From Pieris napi (lineage: Eukaryota; Arthropoda; Insecta; Lepidoptera; Pieridae), in assembly GCF_905475465.1 (NCBI RefSeq), contig NC_062243.1, positions 8,270,267 to 8,334,266 of the forward strand: 64,000 nt of DNA. The letters run 5' to 3'. Under the pieces are notes generated by a model. It worked only from the letters and a program-made list of their open reading frames with translations, was not told the DNA's origin and ran no database searches. Below, in pieces: positions 63,101-64,000 of this stretch. Made by a program: the position numbers and the translations under genes. Positions within the stretch are counted from its first letter, which is position 1. Each line of letters starts with the position of its first letter.

Positions 63101-63182
63101 TGGGGGAGGCTGTGTGGGAACAGTGTGCTTGTGTCCGCTGGGCTACGCTGGAGACAAATGCGAGATAACGCTGGATTTAAAG
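12014..63182 (+). CDS. EGF/laminin G extracellular matrix protein (pikachurin/agrin-like), 5' part, eight exons
   Basis: Exons: 12014-12128, 30679-30795, 36590-36915, 37556-37664, 44051-44252, 47354-47498, 50202-50379, 62812-63182. All junctions are phase-compatible and give 521 codons, continuing past the window. Domains: signal peptide (1-22), EGF with six Cys (about 39-77), charged Ser/Thr/Lys/Glu linker (78-186), Cys-rich CKCDPCTDPRCTCMLRKC (about 204-220), laminin G (about 223-397), acidic Asp/Lys-rich linker, EGF (about 488-515). This order suits a secreted matrix or synaptic-cleft protein; LamG domains bind glycans and receptors such as dystroglycan. Pikachurin (EGFLAM), agrin and perlecan share the LamG/EGF alternation; the C-terminal LamG repeats expected of them would lie to the right. 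Intron 5 has a GC donor. Family is clear, orthology is not. Confidence 0.85.
12129..13084. other. EGF/LamG intron 1, first part: nothing recognised
   Basis: AT-rich intron. The plus-strand frame 12501-12746 has no recognisable domain. Confidence 0.4.
13085..13385 (-). repeat. Dispersed repeat R1, alpha module
   Basis: Contains GACTCATGCGGCGTTACCTC, three degenerate CTCTGAGGCGTTACC units, CTTGAAGTGCAAGCGAGAGC and CAACTATCGTCAGTAAACCG. The same module is found in the opposite orientation at 42110-42427 and 47035-47252. It is contiguous here with the beta module at 13386-13843, so the full repeat is at least 0.75 kb. Confidence 0.75.
13386..13843 (+). repeat. Dispersed repeat R1, beta module, right inverted copy
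   Basis: Inverse of 10983-11405, ending in GTACACTAGTACACGCACAT and a T-rich stretch. Near 13426-13500 it carries three tandem units of about 20 bases (CGGTTACGCGTCACATGTTT type). Confidence 0.8.
13844..15275. other. EGF/LamG intron 1: nothing recognised
   Basis: AT-rich sequence with no gene, splice-bounded open frame or clear repeat terminus. Confidence 0.4.
15285..15475 (+). repeat. LINE 3'-end module (AAGGGCGTAGA type)
   Basis: Shares CTTTACTNAT, TCAAATTTACAATTAC and GTTAAGGGCGTAGAACGG-type blocks with 25622-25980, so both belong to one dispersed family. Non-coding, probably the 3' part of a non-LTR element. Confidence 0.45.
15658..15670 (-). repeat. Short TTAGG-type run
   Basis: CCTAACCTAACCT, about 2.6 units of the insect telomeric pentamer. 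Too short to mean much by itself; see 40484-40503. Confidence 0.4.
15671..17752. other. EGF/LamG intron 1: one small hairpin only
   Basis: AT-rich. The one notable structure is a perfect 14-bp inverted repeat, AAATGTTATCAAAC at 17312-17325 and its inverse at 17340-17353, with a 14-base loop. No gene recognised. Confidence 0.45.
17753..17998 (+). mobile_element. tRNA-derived SINE, family A, copy 2 (A box deleted)
   Basis: Same B box and body as copy 1, with CATCGATGTGATGAGC and a TCTA microsatellite. The CTAGTGGTTAGTACCCCTG segment is replaced by a few bases, so the internal promoter's A box is missing and this copy should be transcriptionally dead. Confidence 0.8.
17999..20261. other. EGF/LamG intron 1: nothing recognised
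   Basis: AT-rich. A 13-bp inverted repeat (TAATACATTTAAT and its inverse) occurs near 19210-19256. Open frames in both directions have no domains. Confidence 0.4.
20262..20465. mobile_element. MITE-like inverted repeat, arms identical over 49 bp
   Basis: Arms 20296-20344 and 20396-20444 are exact inverses (starting CCGGATTGAAGTTATGTATT) around a 51-base loop. Beyond them, AAAGAAAAACAC on the left and GTGTTTTTCTTT on the right continue the symmetry imperfectly. No coding capacity. No target duplication that I can define. Confidence 0.75.
20466..21574. other. EGF/LamG intron 1: nothing recognised
   Basis: Overlapping short frames on both strands near 20709-20945 have no domain or splice support. 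Confidence 0.4.
21575..21735. repeat. Dispersed repeat with GGCAGGAGGCTCACCTGATG block
   Basis: The block GGGCAGGAGGCTCACCTGAT plus ACCGCC..CCCATGGACACTC recurs near 28780 and, more diverged, near 58450. It resembles the 3' region of a lepidopteran retroelement. Confidence 0.55.
21736..23384. other. EGF/LamG intron 1: nothing recognised
   Basis: AT-rich with no recognisable gene or repeat ends. Confidence 0.4.
23385..23530 (-). mobile_element. tRNA-derived SINE, family B, partial copy
   Basis: Contains GTAGGTGATCAGCCT, GAAAGTTCATTCGTGCATAG, ATCGAACCTACGACCTCAGG and GCACGCTGAAGCC, in the same order as the fuller copy at 31155-31420. Diverged. Confidence 0.6.
24394..25291 (+). mobile_element. 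mariner element, internally deleted
   Basis: Terminal inverted repeats include GGTAACACTGAAAATGTTTA at 24398 and its inverse at 25265-25287, flanked by TA (24392-24393 and 25292-25293), the mariner target. At 898 bp it is shorter than the roughly 1.3 kb usual for the family. It encloses a broken transposase gene. It could at most be moved by a transposase supplied from elsewhere. Confidence 0.9.
24551..25220 (+). pseudogene. mariner transposase pseudogene
   Basis: The first 120 codons are intact and show the mariner DNA-binding half: SRTTIYNWFYEFKRGRSN, DDPREGHP and RRMIEEDKRVTYQQIRACLG, to RWIPP near 24930. The frame is then lost. In another frame DWCRQMIDKFNSG and VTGDKSWIYC follow (the residue after the first catalytic Asp is Lys, usually Glu), then a TAG. 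Next comes a jump to the C-terminal PEDAVKAYENGVEEW and CFSQWFHRM, so the region with the second and third catalytic Asp (D34D) is deleted. Confidence 0.9.
25622..25980 (+). repeat. LINE 3'-end module (AAGGGCGTAGA type)
   Basis: Starts CAAGTCAAGTCAAAATAACT and contains AGTTAAGGGCGTAGAGCGGG and AAGAAGAACTGTCAAGAAAC. Related to 15285-15475. Non-coding retroelement sequence, abutting the MITE that follows. Confidence 0.5.
25983..26462. mobile_element. 480-bp MITE with ~120-bp terminal inverted repeats, TA target
   Basis: Left arm starts GTCCGGTCAATTTAGAC and runs to CATCATTCCC. The right arm is its inverse apart from a short indel and a few mismatches. TA flanks both ends (25981-25982, 26463-26464), suggesting mobilisation by a Tc1/mariner-type enzyme. 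No coding capacity. Confidence 0.85.
26666..26969 (-). mobile_element. Non-autonomous Helitron-like element
   Basis: On the minus strand it starts TCTTAAAATATATAAATTAC, contains AAATCGG-type sequence near the 5' end and ends GGCCGGTCTGCTAG before T. The TC...CTAG ends and insertion between A and T match Helitrons. Confidence 0.65.
27393..27645 (-). mobile_element. tRNA-derived SINE, family A, copy 3
   Basis: Complete copy on the minus strand: TTGGTCTAGTGGTTAGTACC, a B box, the body with TCTA repeats and TGTGAATTGTC, then an A-rich tail (T-rich at 27391-27401 on the plus strand). Confidence 0.85.
27646..28740. other. EGF/LamG intron 1: nothing recognised
   Basis: Includes a locally GC-rich patch (27865-27960) without an open frame or splice pair that I can defend, and a small inverted repeat (GGAAATCAT / ATGATTTCC) near 28525-28585. 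Confidence 0.4.
28741..28875. repeat. Dispersed repeat with GGCAGGAGGCTCACCTGATG block, copy 2
   Basis: Contains GGGCAGGAGGCTCACCTGAT and CACCGCCCATGAACACACTC, matching 21575-21735. Confidence 0.55.
28911..29336 (+). other. Long unidentified open frame in intron 1
   Basis: An open frame of about 141 codons beginning VVFRWLPHPSNMTDDY. It is long for chance in this AT-rich DNA and lies next to a retroelement fragment. No domain, signal peptide or splice sites are recognised. It may be decayed transposon sequence read in a chance frame. Confidence 0.2.
30246..30526. mobile_element. MITE with GGGGCGTNCATAAATTACG terminal repeats and G-runs
   Basis: Left end TGGGGCGTACATAAATTACG, right end its inverse (CGTAATTTATGGACGCCCCC). 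The interior carries a G-run of about 13 near 30330 and repeated GGGGG tracts near 30433-30475. It ends about 150 bases upstream of exon 2 of the EGF/LamG gene. Confidence 0.75.
30679..30795 (+). CDS. EGF/LamG gene exon 2 (EGF domain)
   Basis: Acceptor ATTGTTACAG, donor GTAAAA, phase 1 on both sides, 39 codons. Encodes one EGF module: RCGEGSPCEQLC, HDGTYECGCGPGY, LQVDGYGC, with six cysteines in complement-like EGF spacing. The symmetric phase makes it skippable without a frameshift. Confidence 0.88.
31155..31420 (-). mobile_element. tRNA-derived SINE, family B
   Basis: On the minus strand: CCTAGTGGCTTCAGCGTGCG and GTTTCGATCCCCGGCTGAGC (B box) form the head. The body runs through GAGGAAACCGACATGGCG and GGAGGCTGATCACCTACTTG to GGTTGTAGCGCCACTGATTT. 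This is the layout of lepidopteran tRNA-derived SINEs. Confidence 0.8.
31421..33803. other. EGF/LamG intron 2: nothing recognised
   Basis: AT-rich; short frames without domains. Confidence 0.4.
33804..34114 (+). mobile_element. Non-autonomous Helitron, family H
   Basis: Starts TCTAATATATAAAATTCTCG after an A. It contains AAACGGCTCGACCGATTCTC and ends with a GGCAAA...TTTGCC hairpin, CCGGTCAG and CAAG before T (CTAG in other copies). No transposase. A second copy is at 58627-58887 and a chimeric one at 57202-57680. Confidence 0.75.
34155..34310 (-). mobile_element. CR1/jockey-like LINE 3' end, minus strand
   Basis: Starts with TTTATTTATTTA and contains GGCGGCCTTATCGCTTTCGA and GCGATCTCTTCCAGGCAACC, the inverse of the 3' UTR of the element at 34880-35820. 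Only the 3' end is present, as expected for a 5'-truncated LINE. Confidence 0.7.
34880..35820 (+). mobile_element. CR1/jockey-like LINE, ORF2 C-terminus and 3' UTR
   Basis: Encodes, with one frame change near 35050, LAQSLLLPILDYADSC, ERLQNF and IFGLRKYDHV, then QLGWLPIRFRRHAHLL and LYSILFNPP, then VIKLWNTLPDSVRLATSLSS to a stop at 35408-35410. The 3' UTR has a TA microsatellite (35545-35565), the GAGATCGCTTATTAGCGATA hairpin and a TAAA-type tail at 35797-35818. It is the C-terminal half of a reverse transcriptase ORF, dead by frameshift and truncation. Confidence 0.85.
36276..36520 (+). mobile_element. tRNA-derived SINE, family A, copy 4, with inverted head
   Basis: The first 25 bases (CAGTCAGGGGTACTAACCAC...) are the reverse complement of the normal head. 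The sequence then continues in normal orientation from CTGTCTGCGAATCATTGGG through the B box and body to TGTGAATTGTC and an A tail. It lies in intron 2, ending about 70 bases before exon 3. Confidence 0.85.
36590..36915 (+). CDS. EGF/LamG gene exon 3 (charged linker)
   Basis: Acceptor TTTTTTACAG, donor GTAAGT, phase 1 in and 0 out. Encodes a low-complexity hydrophilic stretch rich in Lys, Glu, Ser and Thr (INSTKATEAPVKEGV...) without cysteine. It contains possible O-glycosylation positions and one N-S-T sequon at the start. It probably acts as a spacer between the first EGF and the Cys-rich/LamG part. Confidence 0.75.
37556..37664 (+). CDS. EGF/LamG gene exon 4 (Cys-rich)
   Basis: Acceptor TTTTTAATACCAG, donor GTAATG, phase 0 in and 1 out. 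Encodes GCKCDPCTDPRCTCMLRKCK, six cysteines in 20 residues. This is not a standard EGF spacing; it could be a half EGF-like or metal-binding knot just before the LamG domain. Confidence 0.75.
37665..38363. other. EGF/LamG intron 4, first part: nothing recognised
   Basis: AT-rich intron without recognisable features. Confidence 0.4.
38364..38680 (-). mobile_element. Non-LTR retrotransposon ORF C-terminus, about 100 open codons
   Basis: The minus strand reads RAGAACEAAEKNKACKY, YDFVPFGVETLGPWGPSA, SGSYLGQRISLAIQRGNAAS and IFGTLPKG to TAG at 38366-38364. This is the conserved C-terminal region found in many animal LINE polyproteins. The frame is unbroken over this stretch, suggesting a fairly recent 5'-truncated copy. 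Confidence 0.8.
38681..40477. other. EGF/LamG intron 4: nothing certain
   Basis: AT-rich. An A-rich CAAATAAATAAA at 39449-39460 after TTTTTGTAGCTGTAGGATT may be the 3' end of another LINE, not confirmed. Confidence 0.35.
40484..40503 (-). repeat. Interstitial TTAGG telomeric-type repeat
   Basis: Four perfect CCTAA units (TTAGG on the minus strand), preceded by a fifth with one inserted base (40478-40483). TTAGG is the ancestral insect telomere unit and is used by Lepidoptera. Confidence 0.7.
41350..41750. mobile_element. MITE-like repeat with AAAACACGCTTTTAAAG inverted repeats
   Basis: AAAAACACGCTTTTAAAGCA near 41376 is inverted at 41529-41550 (ACTTTAAAAGCGTGTTTTTT). The following block (GAGTCCGAAGGAGTCGG, TACATACATACAGGTGAAGC, AAGCGTGTAAAAA) has the look of a multi-copy lepidopteran element. 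Ends are uncertain. Confidence 0.5.
42110..42427 (+). repeat. Dispersed repeat R1, alpha module, copy 2
   Basis: Inverse of 13085-13385: CGGTTTACTGACGATAGTTG at the left, then GCTCTCGCTTGCACTTCAAG, AACGCCTTAGAGG and GAGGTAACGCCGCATGAGTC. About 150 bases of unrelated or diverged sequence lie in the middle. Confidence 0.7.
42428..43470. other. EGF/LamG intron 4: nothing recognised
   Basis: AT-rich intron without recognisable features. Confidence 0.4.
43471..43610 (-). mobile_element. LINE reverse transcriptase C-terminal relic
   Basis: The minus strand reads HWTGDIIELAGKNWMNVAQD, a stop, then EKWKNMEEDY. This is the same terminal motif class as 2410-2550 (W-DDI-GK-W-A-R-W-EEA). Confidence 0.65.
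44051..44252 (+). CDS. EGF/LamG gene exon 5 (N-terminal half of laminin G)
   Basis: Acceptor TTCCATCCGCAG, phase 1 in and 2 out. Encodes PRFSGSSWIALHALRG, YKRVRLRIRVRPERTRGVLL and DDLSGDYLALILRNGHVEL, the first beta strands of a LamG domain. Translation into exon 6 as VELRFDCGSG requires the exon to end at 44252 before GCAAGT, a GC donor. The GT four bases on gives the wrong phase. Strikingly Arg-rich, which could favour heparan sulfate binding. Confidence 0.85.
44900..45175 (+). mobile_element. LINE reverse transcriptase C-terminal relic
   Basis: Decayed frames give LKWKWTRQAVAS, then PNKRWD and a diverged ESEANWQADEDL region, matching the K-W-A-GH-A ... P-KRW-DD motif order. Contains several stops and shifts. 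Confidence 0.5.
45180..46950. other. EGF/LamG intron 5: nothing recognised
   Basis: AT-rich intron; minus-strand short frames (45755-45937, 46075-46260) have no domains. Confidence 0.4.
46955..47034 (+). mobile_element. LINE tail fragment
   Basis: Encodes RKKERQLERWFDRI-like sequence, reminiscent of the GRP-RW-DDI motif before the C-terminus of LINE polyproteins. Short; abuts the R1 module that follows. Confidence 0.35.
47035..47252 (+). repeat. Dispersed repeat R1, alpha module, copy 3
   Basis: GTCGGTTTACTGACGATAGT, CATTTTTCAAAAGATCAAGT and CGTTCCGCGCTCTCGCTTGC match 42110-42427. It stops about 100 bases before exon 6. Confidence 0.7.
47354..47498 (+). CDS. EGF/LamG gene exon 6 (laminin G, middle)
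   Basis: Acceptor TGGTTCCACAG, donor GTAAAT, phase 2 in and 0 out. Encodes FDCGSGAGVLRSPEPVRLG, RWNTVSVYRHRWDAWLRL and NTGKRVRGRSK. FDCGSG and W-TVSVYR are hallmark LamG strands. Again rich in Arg. Confidence 0.88.
47499..48059. other. EGF/LamG intron 6, first part: nothing recognised
   Basis: AT-rich intron. Confidence 0.4.
48063..48741 (+). mobile_element. Helitron-like element flanked by a ~95-bp direct repeat
   Basis: The element proper is 48161-48641: TCTATATATATAAAAATGAA, AACGGCTCGACCGATTTGTC and a GGGTCCGCTAG 3' end before T. On the left (48063-48160) and right (48646-48741) lie two copies of the same sequence (ACACAAGAATTTNTTAGGAA ... ACTGAAATAT), differing at several positions and by a small indel. 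Confidence 0.75.
48742..49430. other. EGF/LamG intron 6: poly-A tract, otherwise nothing recognised
   Basis: A 19-20-base A run at 48832-48851 may be a retroposon tail. No gene seen. Confidence 0.4.
49431..49625 (+). mobile_element. LINE reverse transcriptase C-terminal relic
   Basis: Frame reads KWAGHIARVRGDRWVKL, then TWNRPLGRKWRGCPAEIWED and KIKYNAGKIQKEL, the standard order of motifs at the end of LINE polyproteins. Short and missing its 5' part. Confidence 0.75.
50202..50379 (+). CDS. EGF/LamG gene exon 7 (C-terminal half of laminin G)
   Basis: Acceptor TATTTTTCCCAG, donor GTAAGT, phase 0 in and 1 out. Encodes GLFSRMTFREPVWVGG, then LQSKLGLTEGLLGCVDFLRI and NGDTYRLV. The GL-GC-D-R-NG motif is the closing LamG signature. 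Together with exons 5 and 6 it makes one complete LamG of about 175 residues. Confidence 0.92.
50526..50552. repeat. GT dinucleotide microsatellite
   Basis: About 13 uninterrupted GT units in EGF/LamG intron 7, about 150 bases after exon 7. Confidence 0.9.
51145..51400 (+). mobile_element. tRNA-derived SINE, family A, copy 5
   Basis: Intact A box (TTGGTCTAGTGGTTAGTACC) and B box, body with CATCGATGTGATGAGC, and a tail TGTGAATTGTCCAAT followed by A-rich sequence. A 10-base AACAAACAAA-type insertion after the B box distinguishes it. Confidence 0.85.
51895..52053 (-). repeat. copia 3' LTR
   Basis: 159 bp, ending CCCAACA on the element strand. Apparently identical to the other LTR. On the element strand it begins TATTAG where TG would be expected, with the duplication abutting directly. 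Confidence 0.9.
52132..55776 (-). CDS. copia polyprotein: late gag, protease, integrase, RT, RNase H
   Basis: 1,214 open codons; the first ATG is artificial because the true frame starts in gag upstream of the lesions. Residues: zinc knuckle CYRCHKFGHKASEC 87-100; aspartic protease DSG 146-148; integrase HHCC His272, His277, Cys305, Cys308 and catalytic Asp335, Asp398, Glu434; Arg/Lys-Gly-Pro stretch 638-655 with two GRPK motifs; reverse transcriptase about 690-950 with YVDD 902-905; RNase H from about 1062 (SDADW) with CEAEY and CDNQGAL. Domain order PR-IN-RT-RH is diagnostic of Ty1/copia. All catalytic motifs are present. Confidence 0.95.
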   Translation of the reverse strand: MILHLLFYSRVCPQVMRTLDVRWRLDSLPDPNSLKVKILEEDASRRQQRKETERGSSAMFARRKTTKSSTSKNPQNYKPDQAFKFKCYRCHKFGHKASECPCKGTRQDSKCVSELGASENFNSCVLSVSECNGVIGSGCGGNWLIDSGCTSHLCRSKGKFDTLTNCSSKLSLATNVSTFAKGKGNVSLNGEVPIKLSDTLYVPDLRCNLISVFKITSKGFTVTFKKDSAYVTDSEGNIKFIADRKNNLYYMREGHASVSAISETKNDLLSWHERLGHLNAKDLIKVLGHVGIKVDMSNINILYDCKYCVQGKMTSFPFSKSSGPCDEKLSIIHSDVGGPIRNETVGGAKYFVTFIDDCTRWCEVYLLKSKSGVLECFKEYKSYVENLTAKRIKYLQTDSGGEYCNNKFDQFLKQEGIIRRLTIPQTPQQNGVAERMNRTLVEMARCMLLSSNLSAGFWGDAVLVACHIRNRCPTSSLGGTIPYEKWFGSPVKIEYLQKFGAEVYVLDKSPTKDKFAARSVNGIFIGYPMNQKGYKVWIPVDHKTIIARDVKFCKTRLDTNDDRKSAITHDPFQLDQFSADVDTPKPKYVEVDVIPSTSYSGTREMIVETTDSPLGSPSLCHEEDSEIAQADTEVTYKRGPGRPKLQKGQVGRPKKVYKMIPNDNNGRAEETLPEDVALTVETSLGDALSSAERALWEEAILSEVKSLVKNETWEIVQKPRNRKAVGCRYVLTTKLNVDKTEKKKARLVAKGYSQRYGIDYRNTFSPVVRLDTIRLLTALAVELDMEIHQLDINTAYLNGYLDEEIYMEVPELLTECLGRIIKEERDESLKEQARKMLNDLKTGGDVCRLKKSLYGLKQAGRQWNKRLDNKLKSMHFKQSLKEPCLYYLDGNSIDTSIYLAVYVDDLLIVSCNKGLIQSFKDELSKEFDLKDYGLAKYILGIDIVKNEYATKLSQQKYINDLMIKFGMENCKETVTTPMEVNFRPDGSQIPLEKECPYRELIGSLIYLSAGTRPDITHAVTRLAAFCDNPGQIQWNAVKRLLRYLKRTADYGLIYRKTGKSLIGYSDADWANCPIDRKSYSGYVFLLGGAAISWKSQKQKCVATSTCEAEYISLNLAIKEAVYLNSLMKEIGLRDFGNIVLYCDNQGALFLSEDPVFHARTKHFDIQYYFIRSVLRENTDIQLSYVSTEEMAADVLTKALQRQKHYRCISMLGVD
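55748..56209 (-). pseudogene. copia gag, N-terminal part, interrupted
   Basis: 153 codons from ATG (56209), or more likely from the second ATG seven codons in, given the copia-like start ASVRIELLSRDNYDSW. The gag helical core is visible: WGYVDGSI, AEIILSISPGELRHIKG, ECWLKLESIFASS and LLKQLILHKM. It ends at an internal TAG (55748-55750). The same frame keeps copia gag similarity for about 15 codons beyond the stop; near 55700 the similarity moves to the pol frame, indicating a 2-base loss. Two separate lesions, so capsid protein should not be made from this copy. Confidence 0.85.
56248..56264 (-). promoter_or_regulatory. copia primer-binding site
   Basis: The element strand reads GGTTATGGGCCCAGTCA three bases after the 5' LTR. 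This is the sequence used by copia elements to prime from a cleaved initiator methionine tRNA. Confidence 0.8.
56267..56425 (-). repeat. copia 5' LTR
   Basis: 159 bp, apparently identical to 51895-52053. Should hold the element's promoter; no TATA box was assigned. Confidence 0.9.
56431..57201. other. EGF/LamG intron 7: nothing recognised
   Basis: AT-rich intron after the copia insertion. Confidence 0.4.
57202..57680 (+). mobile_element. Non-autonomous Helitron, chimeric 3' end
   Basis: The 5' part (TCTTATATATAAAATTCTCG, AAACGGCTTGACCGATTTTT, CCCCTACGATCAACCCC) matches family H. The 3' end is different: AGTTCGCGGGGGCAGCTAG before T. The Helitron ends TC and CTAG are kept. Confidence 0.7.
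57681..58430. other. EGF/LamG intron 7: nothing recognised
   Basis: AT-rich intron. Confidence 0.4.
58435..58545. repeat. Diverged copy of the CTCACCTGATG dispersed repeat
   Basis: ACGGGCACGAGTCTCACCTG, CATGGACACT and CAGAAGGCAAGTGCGTTG match 21575-21735 in order. Confidence 0.45.
58627..58887 (+). mobile_element. Non-autonomous Helitron, family H, internally deleted
   Basis: Same ends as 33804-34114 (TCTAATATATAAAATTCTCG ... GGTCAGCTAG before T). It lacks about 55 bases between CTCGTGT and GCATATTGGG; the break lies at a shared GTGT, a microhomology deletion. Confidence 0.75.
58888..59491. other. EGF/LamG intron 7: nothing recognised
   Basis: Short frame 59039-59236 has no domain. Confidence 0.4.
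59492..59647. mobile_element. 156-bp pogo/Tigger-type MITE, TA target
   Basis: Ends CAGTATAAACTCTTTATAAC and the inverse of CAGTGTAAACTCTTTATAAC, both flanked by TA (59490-59491, 59648-59649). This is the terminal repeat style of pogo/Tigger elements. Two further inner inverted motifs (CGTTATAACG type) are visible. Confidence 0.8.
59650..60187. other. EGF/LamG intron 7: nothing recognised
   Basis: Mixed composition without gene features. Confidence 0.4.
60188..60410 (+). mobile_element. Non-autonomous Helitron-like element, family E
   Basis: TCTTTATATATATATAATTC at the 5' end, AAACGACTGGACCGATTTTG, CCGCCAGATGGCGCTGCAGT and GTCGGGTCCACTAG before T. Almost identical to 11742-11960 in the other orientation. 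Confidence 0.75.
60540..60790 (+). mobile_element. LINE ORF C-terminal relic with 3' block
   Basis: Frame gives FLRTGELWNRHKLGVFPDL, SKFRVRVYSSLKGRQR and a diverged VSMGC end, the R-LWN-LP--VFP--Y--F-K-V---L-GR order of lepidopteran LINEs. The block AATGAGTGTCCATGGGCTGC follows. Confidence 0.55.
60791..62811. other. EGF/LamG intron 7, last part: nothing recognised
   Basis: AT-rich; no exon with matching phase and splice sites was found here. Confidence 0.4.
62812..63182 (+). CDS. EGF/LamG gene exon 8 (acidic linker and second EGF)
   Basis: Acceptor CCTTCATTTACAG, donor GTATAA, phase 1 in and 0 out. Encodes ECAPTLAPWRPLNEV, an Asp/Lys/His-rich linker (DLDHAIYDINDIVHFEDND...) and an EGF module CECQHGGGCVGTVCLCPLG with YAGDKCEI. 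The CE-CQHGG-C---CLCP-GYAGDKCE form typically precedes a LamG domain, expected in the next exon outside the window. Confidence 0.88.
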
Positions 63183-64000
63183 GTATAATTGATAATTACG
63201 TTGTCTTCGTTGAAATATTTCATTACTTTTAGTAGTAGATGTATATAACGGCTTTCTATTTTATCAAAATAATTTTTGAATACGGTGTCTATTTACATTC
63301 ATCTCTTCATTATCTTACGTAACTTTTATTGGTTCGGTTACAGTAGTGTACAAAGATTAACCAGTCAGATCAGTATGATCAGCCAAAACTCCACGATTAC
63401 AAAATGATCATGTTGAGTCCCTGACGCAAAAGTAAACATACCACATATACTACATGATACAAGGATTTGGGTACTTTATGTTATTAGATTAATAGTATCT
63501 TTTAATATATTAAAACAAAAAGATTCAATTTACATCTCTTGTCTCCAAAATGAGCTTTTGAACCAGCCGTTGAAAATTTAAAAGCTTGCAAAACGAAGCG
63601 TAATACACATTTATCGTTCTTTTTCCTAAGTCTTAAGTTATGAATGAGCACTTAGCGAAGATAAATTCAAAAGGAAAATTAAAGCTCTAATGCATAGAAT
63701 AACACCACGCCGTTAAACTAATTATCATTGTCTATCTTAAATACCTCTTCATTGTAAGGGAAATACGTTTGTATTTTGTGTTCAAACAATGTTGATGGTC
63801 TTTGTGAGTTTTATTCAAAGATATTTAAGAAGAATTTCCTTTTATTATTTTCAGTTTGATTAAAAAATTTCAATGTTTCATAACGTGAAACAATATATAT
63901 AATAGGTACAATTACTTGAAGAATATATTGTTACACTTTTTTATTGTAGTTCTATCGCATTGGTAGTAACTGTTGAGATATAATAATTATATGGAAATAA
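63183..64000. other. EGF/LamG intron 8, partial: nothing recognised
   Basis: AT-rich intron running off the right edge. Confidence 0.4.

Noticed and set aside
62892..63101. Minus-strand open frame of 69 codons
   Set aside because: Shadow of EGF/LamG exon 8, which has correct splice sites and EGF cysteines on the plus strand.

Overview
The window looks like a stretch of a lepidopteran (butterfly or moth) nuclear genome. It is AT-rich, has genes split into small exons by long introns, and is crowded with transposon families typical of Lepidoptera: tRNA-derived SINEs, short non-autonomous Helitrons ending in CTAG, 5'-truncated non-LTR elements, mariner/Tc1 relics and MITEs. Short CCTAA (TTAGG-type) runs fit an insect. 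There are no bacterial-style operons, CRISPR arrays or rRNA genes.

Two host genes could be assembled exon by exon from splice sites, reading-frame phase and protein-family motifs. On the minus strand (8448 down to 1635), nine exons encode a complete glycoside hydrolase family 27 enzyme of about 410 residues. It is a secreted or lysosomal alpha-N-acetylgalactosaminidase/alpha-galactosidase with both catalytic aspartates. On the plus strand, from 12014 past the right edge, eight phase-compatible exons (521 codons so far) encode a signal peptide, an EGF domain, a charged linker, a short Cys-rich segment, a full laminin G domain and a second EGF domain. This resembles extracellular matrix proteins of the pikachurin/agrin type. 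The two genes are divergent, separated by about 3.5 kb. Each contains one intron whose only workable 5' splice site is GC instead of GT.

Layout: 1-170 possible 3' end of an unidentified plus-strand gene; 1635-8448 GH27 gene with a MITE, a SINE and a truncated LINE in its introns; 8.5-12 kb intergenic, with a 44-bp perfect palindrome, a Tc1 relic, an arm of an inverted repeat and a Helitron; 12.0-12.13 kb first coding exon of the EGF/LamG gene; 12.1-30.7 kb first intron (second arm of the inverted repeat, SINEs, a perfect 49-bp inverted repeat, a deleted mariner, a TA-flanked MITE); 30.7-50.4 kb exons 2-7 with LINE, Helitron and SINE insertions between them; 50.4-62.8 kb a large intron holding a Ty1/copia retrotransposon (51895-56425, antisense, identical LTRs, broken gag, intact pol) and several Helitrons/MITEs; 62.8-63.2 kb exon 8.

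I found no new multi-gene system. The most notable observations are the two GC-AG introns, the nearly intact and apparently young copia with AT-hook-like motifs in its polyprotein, the first coding exon of the matrix gene lying between two opposed repeat copies, the paired palindromes at 9.23 kb, a SINE with an inverted head, and a Helitron lying between two copies of a roughly 95-bp sequence.
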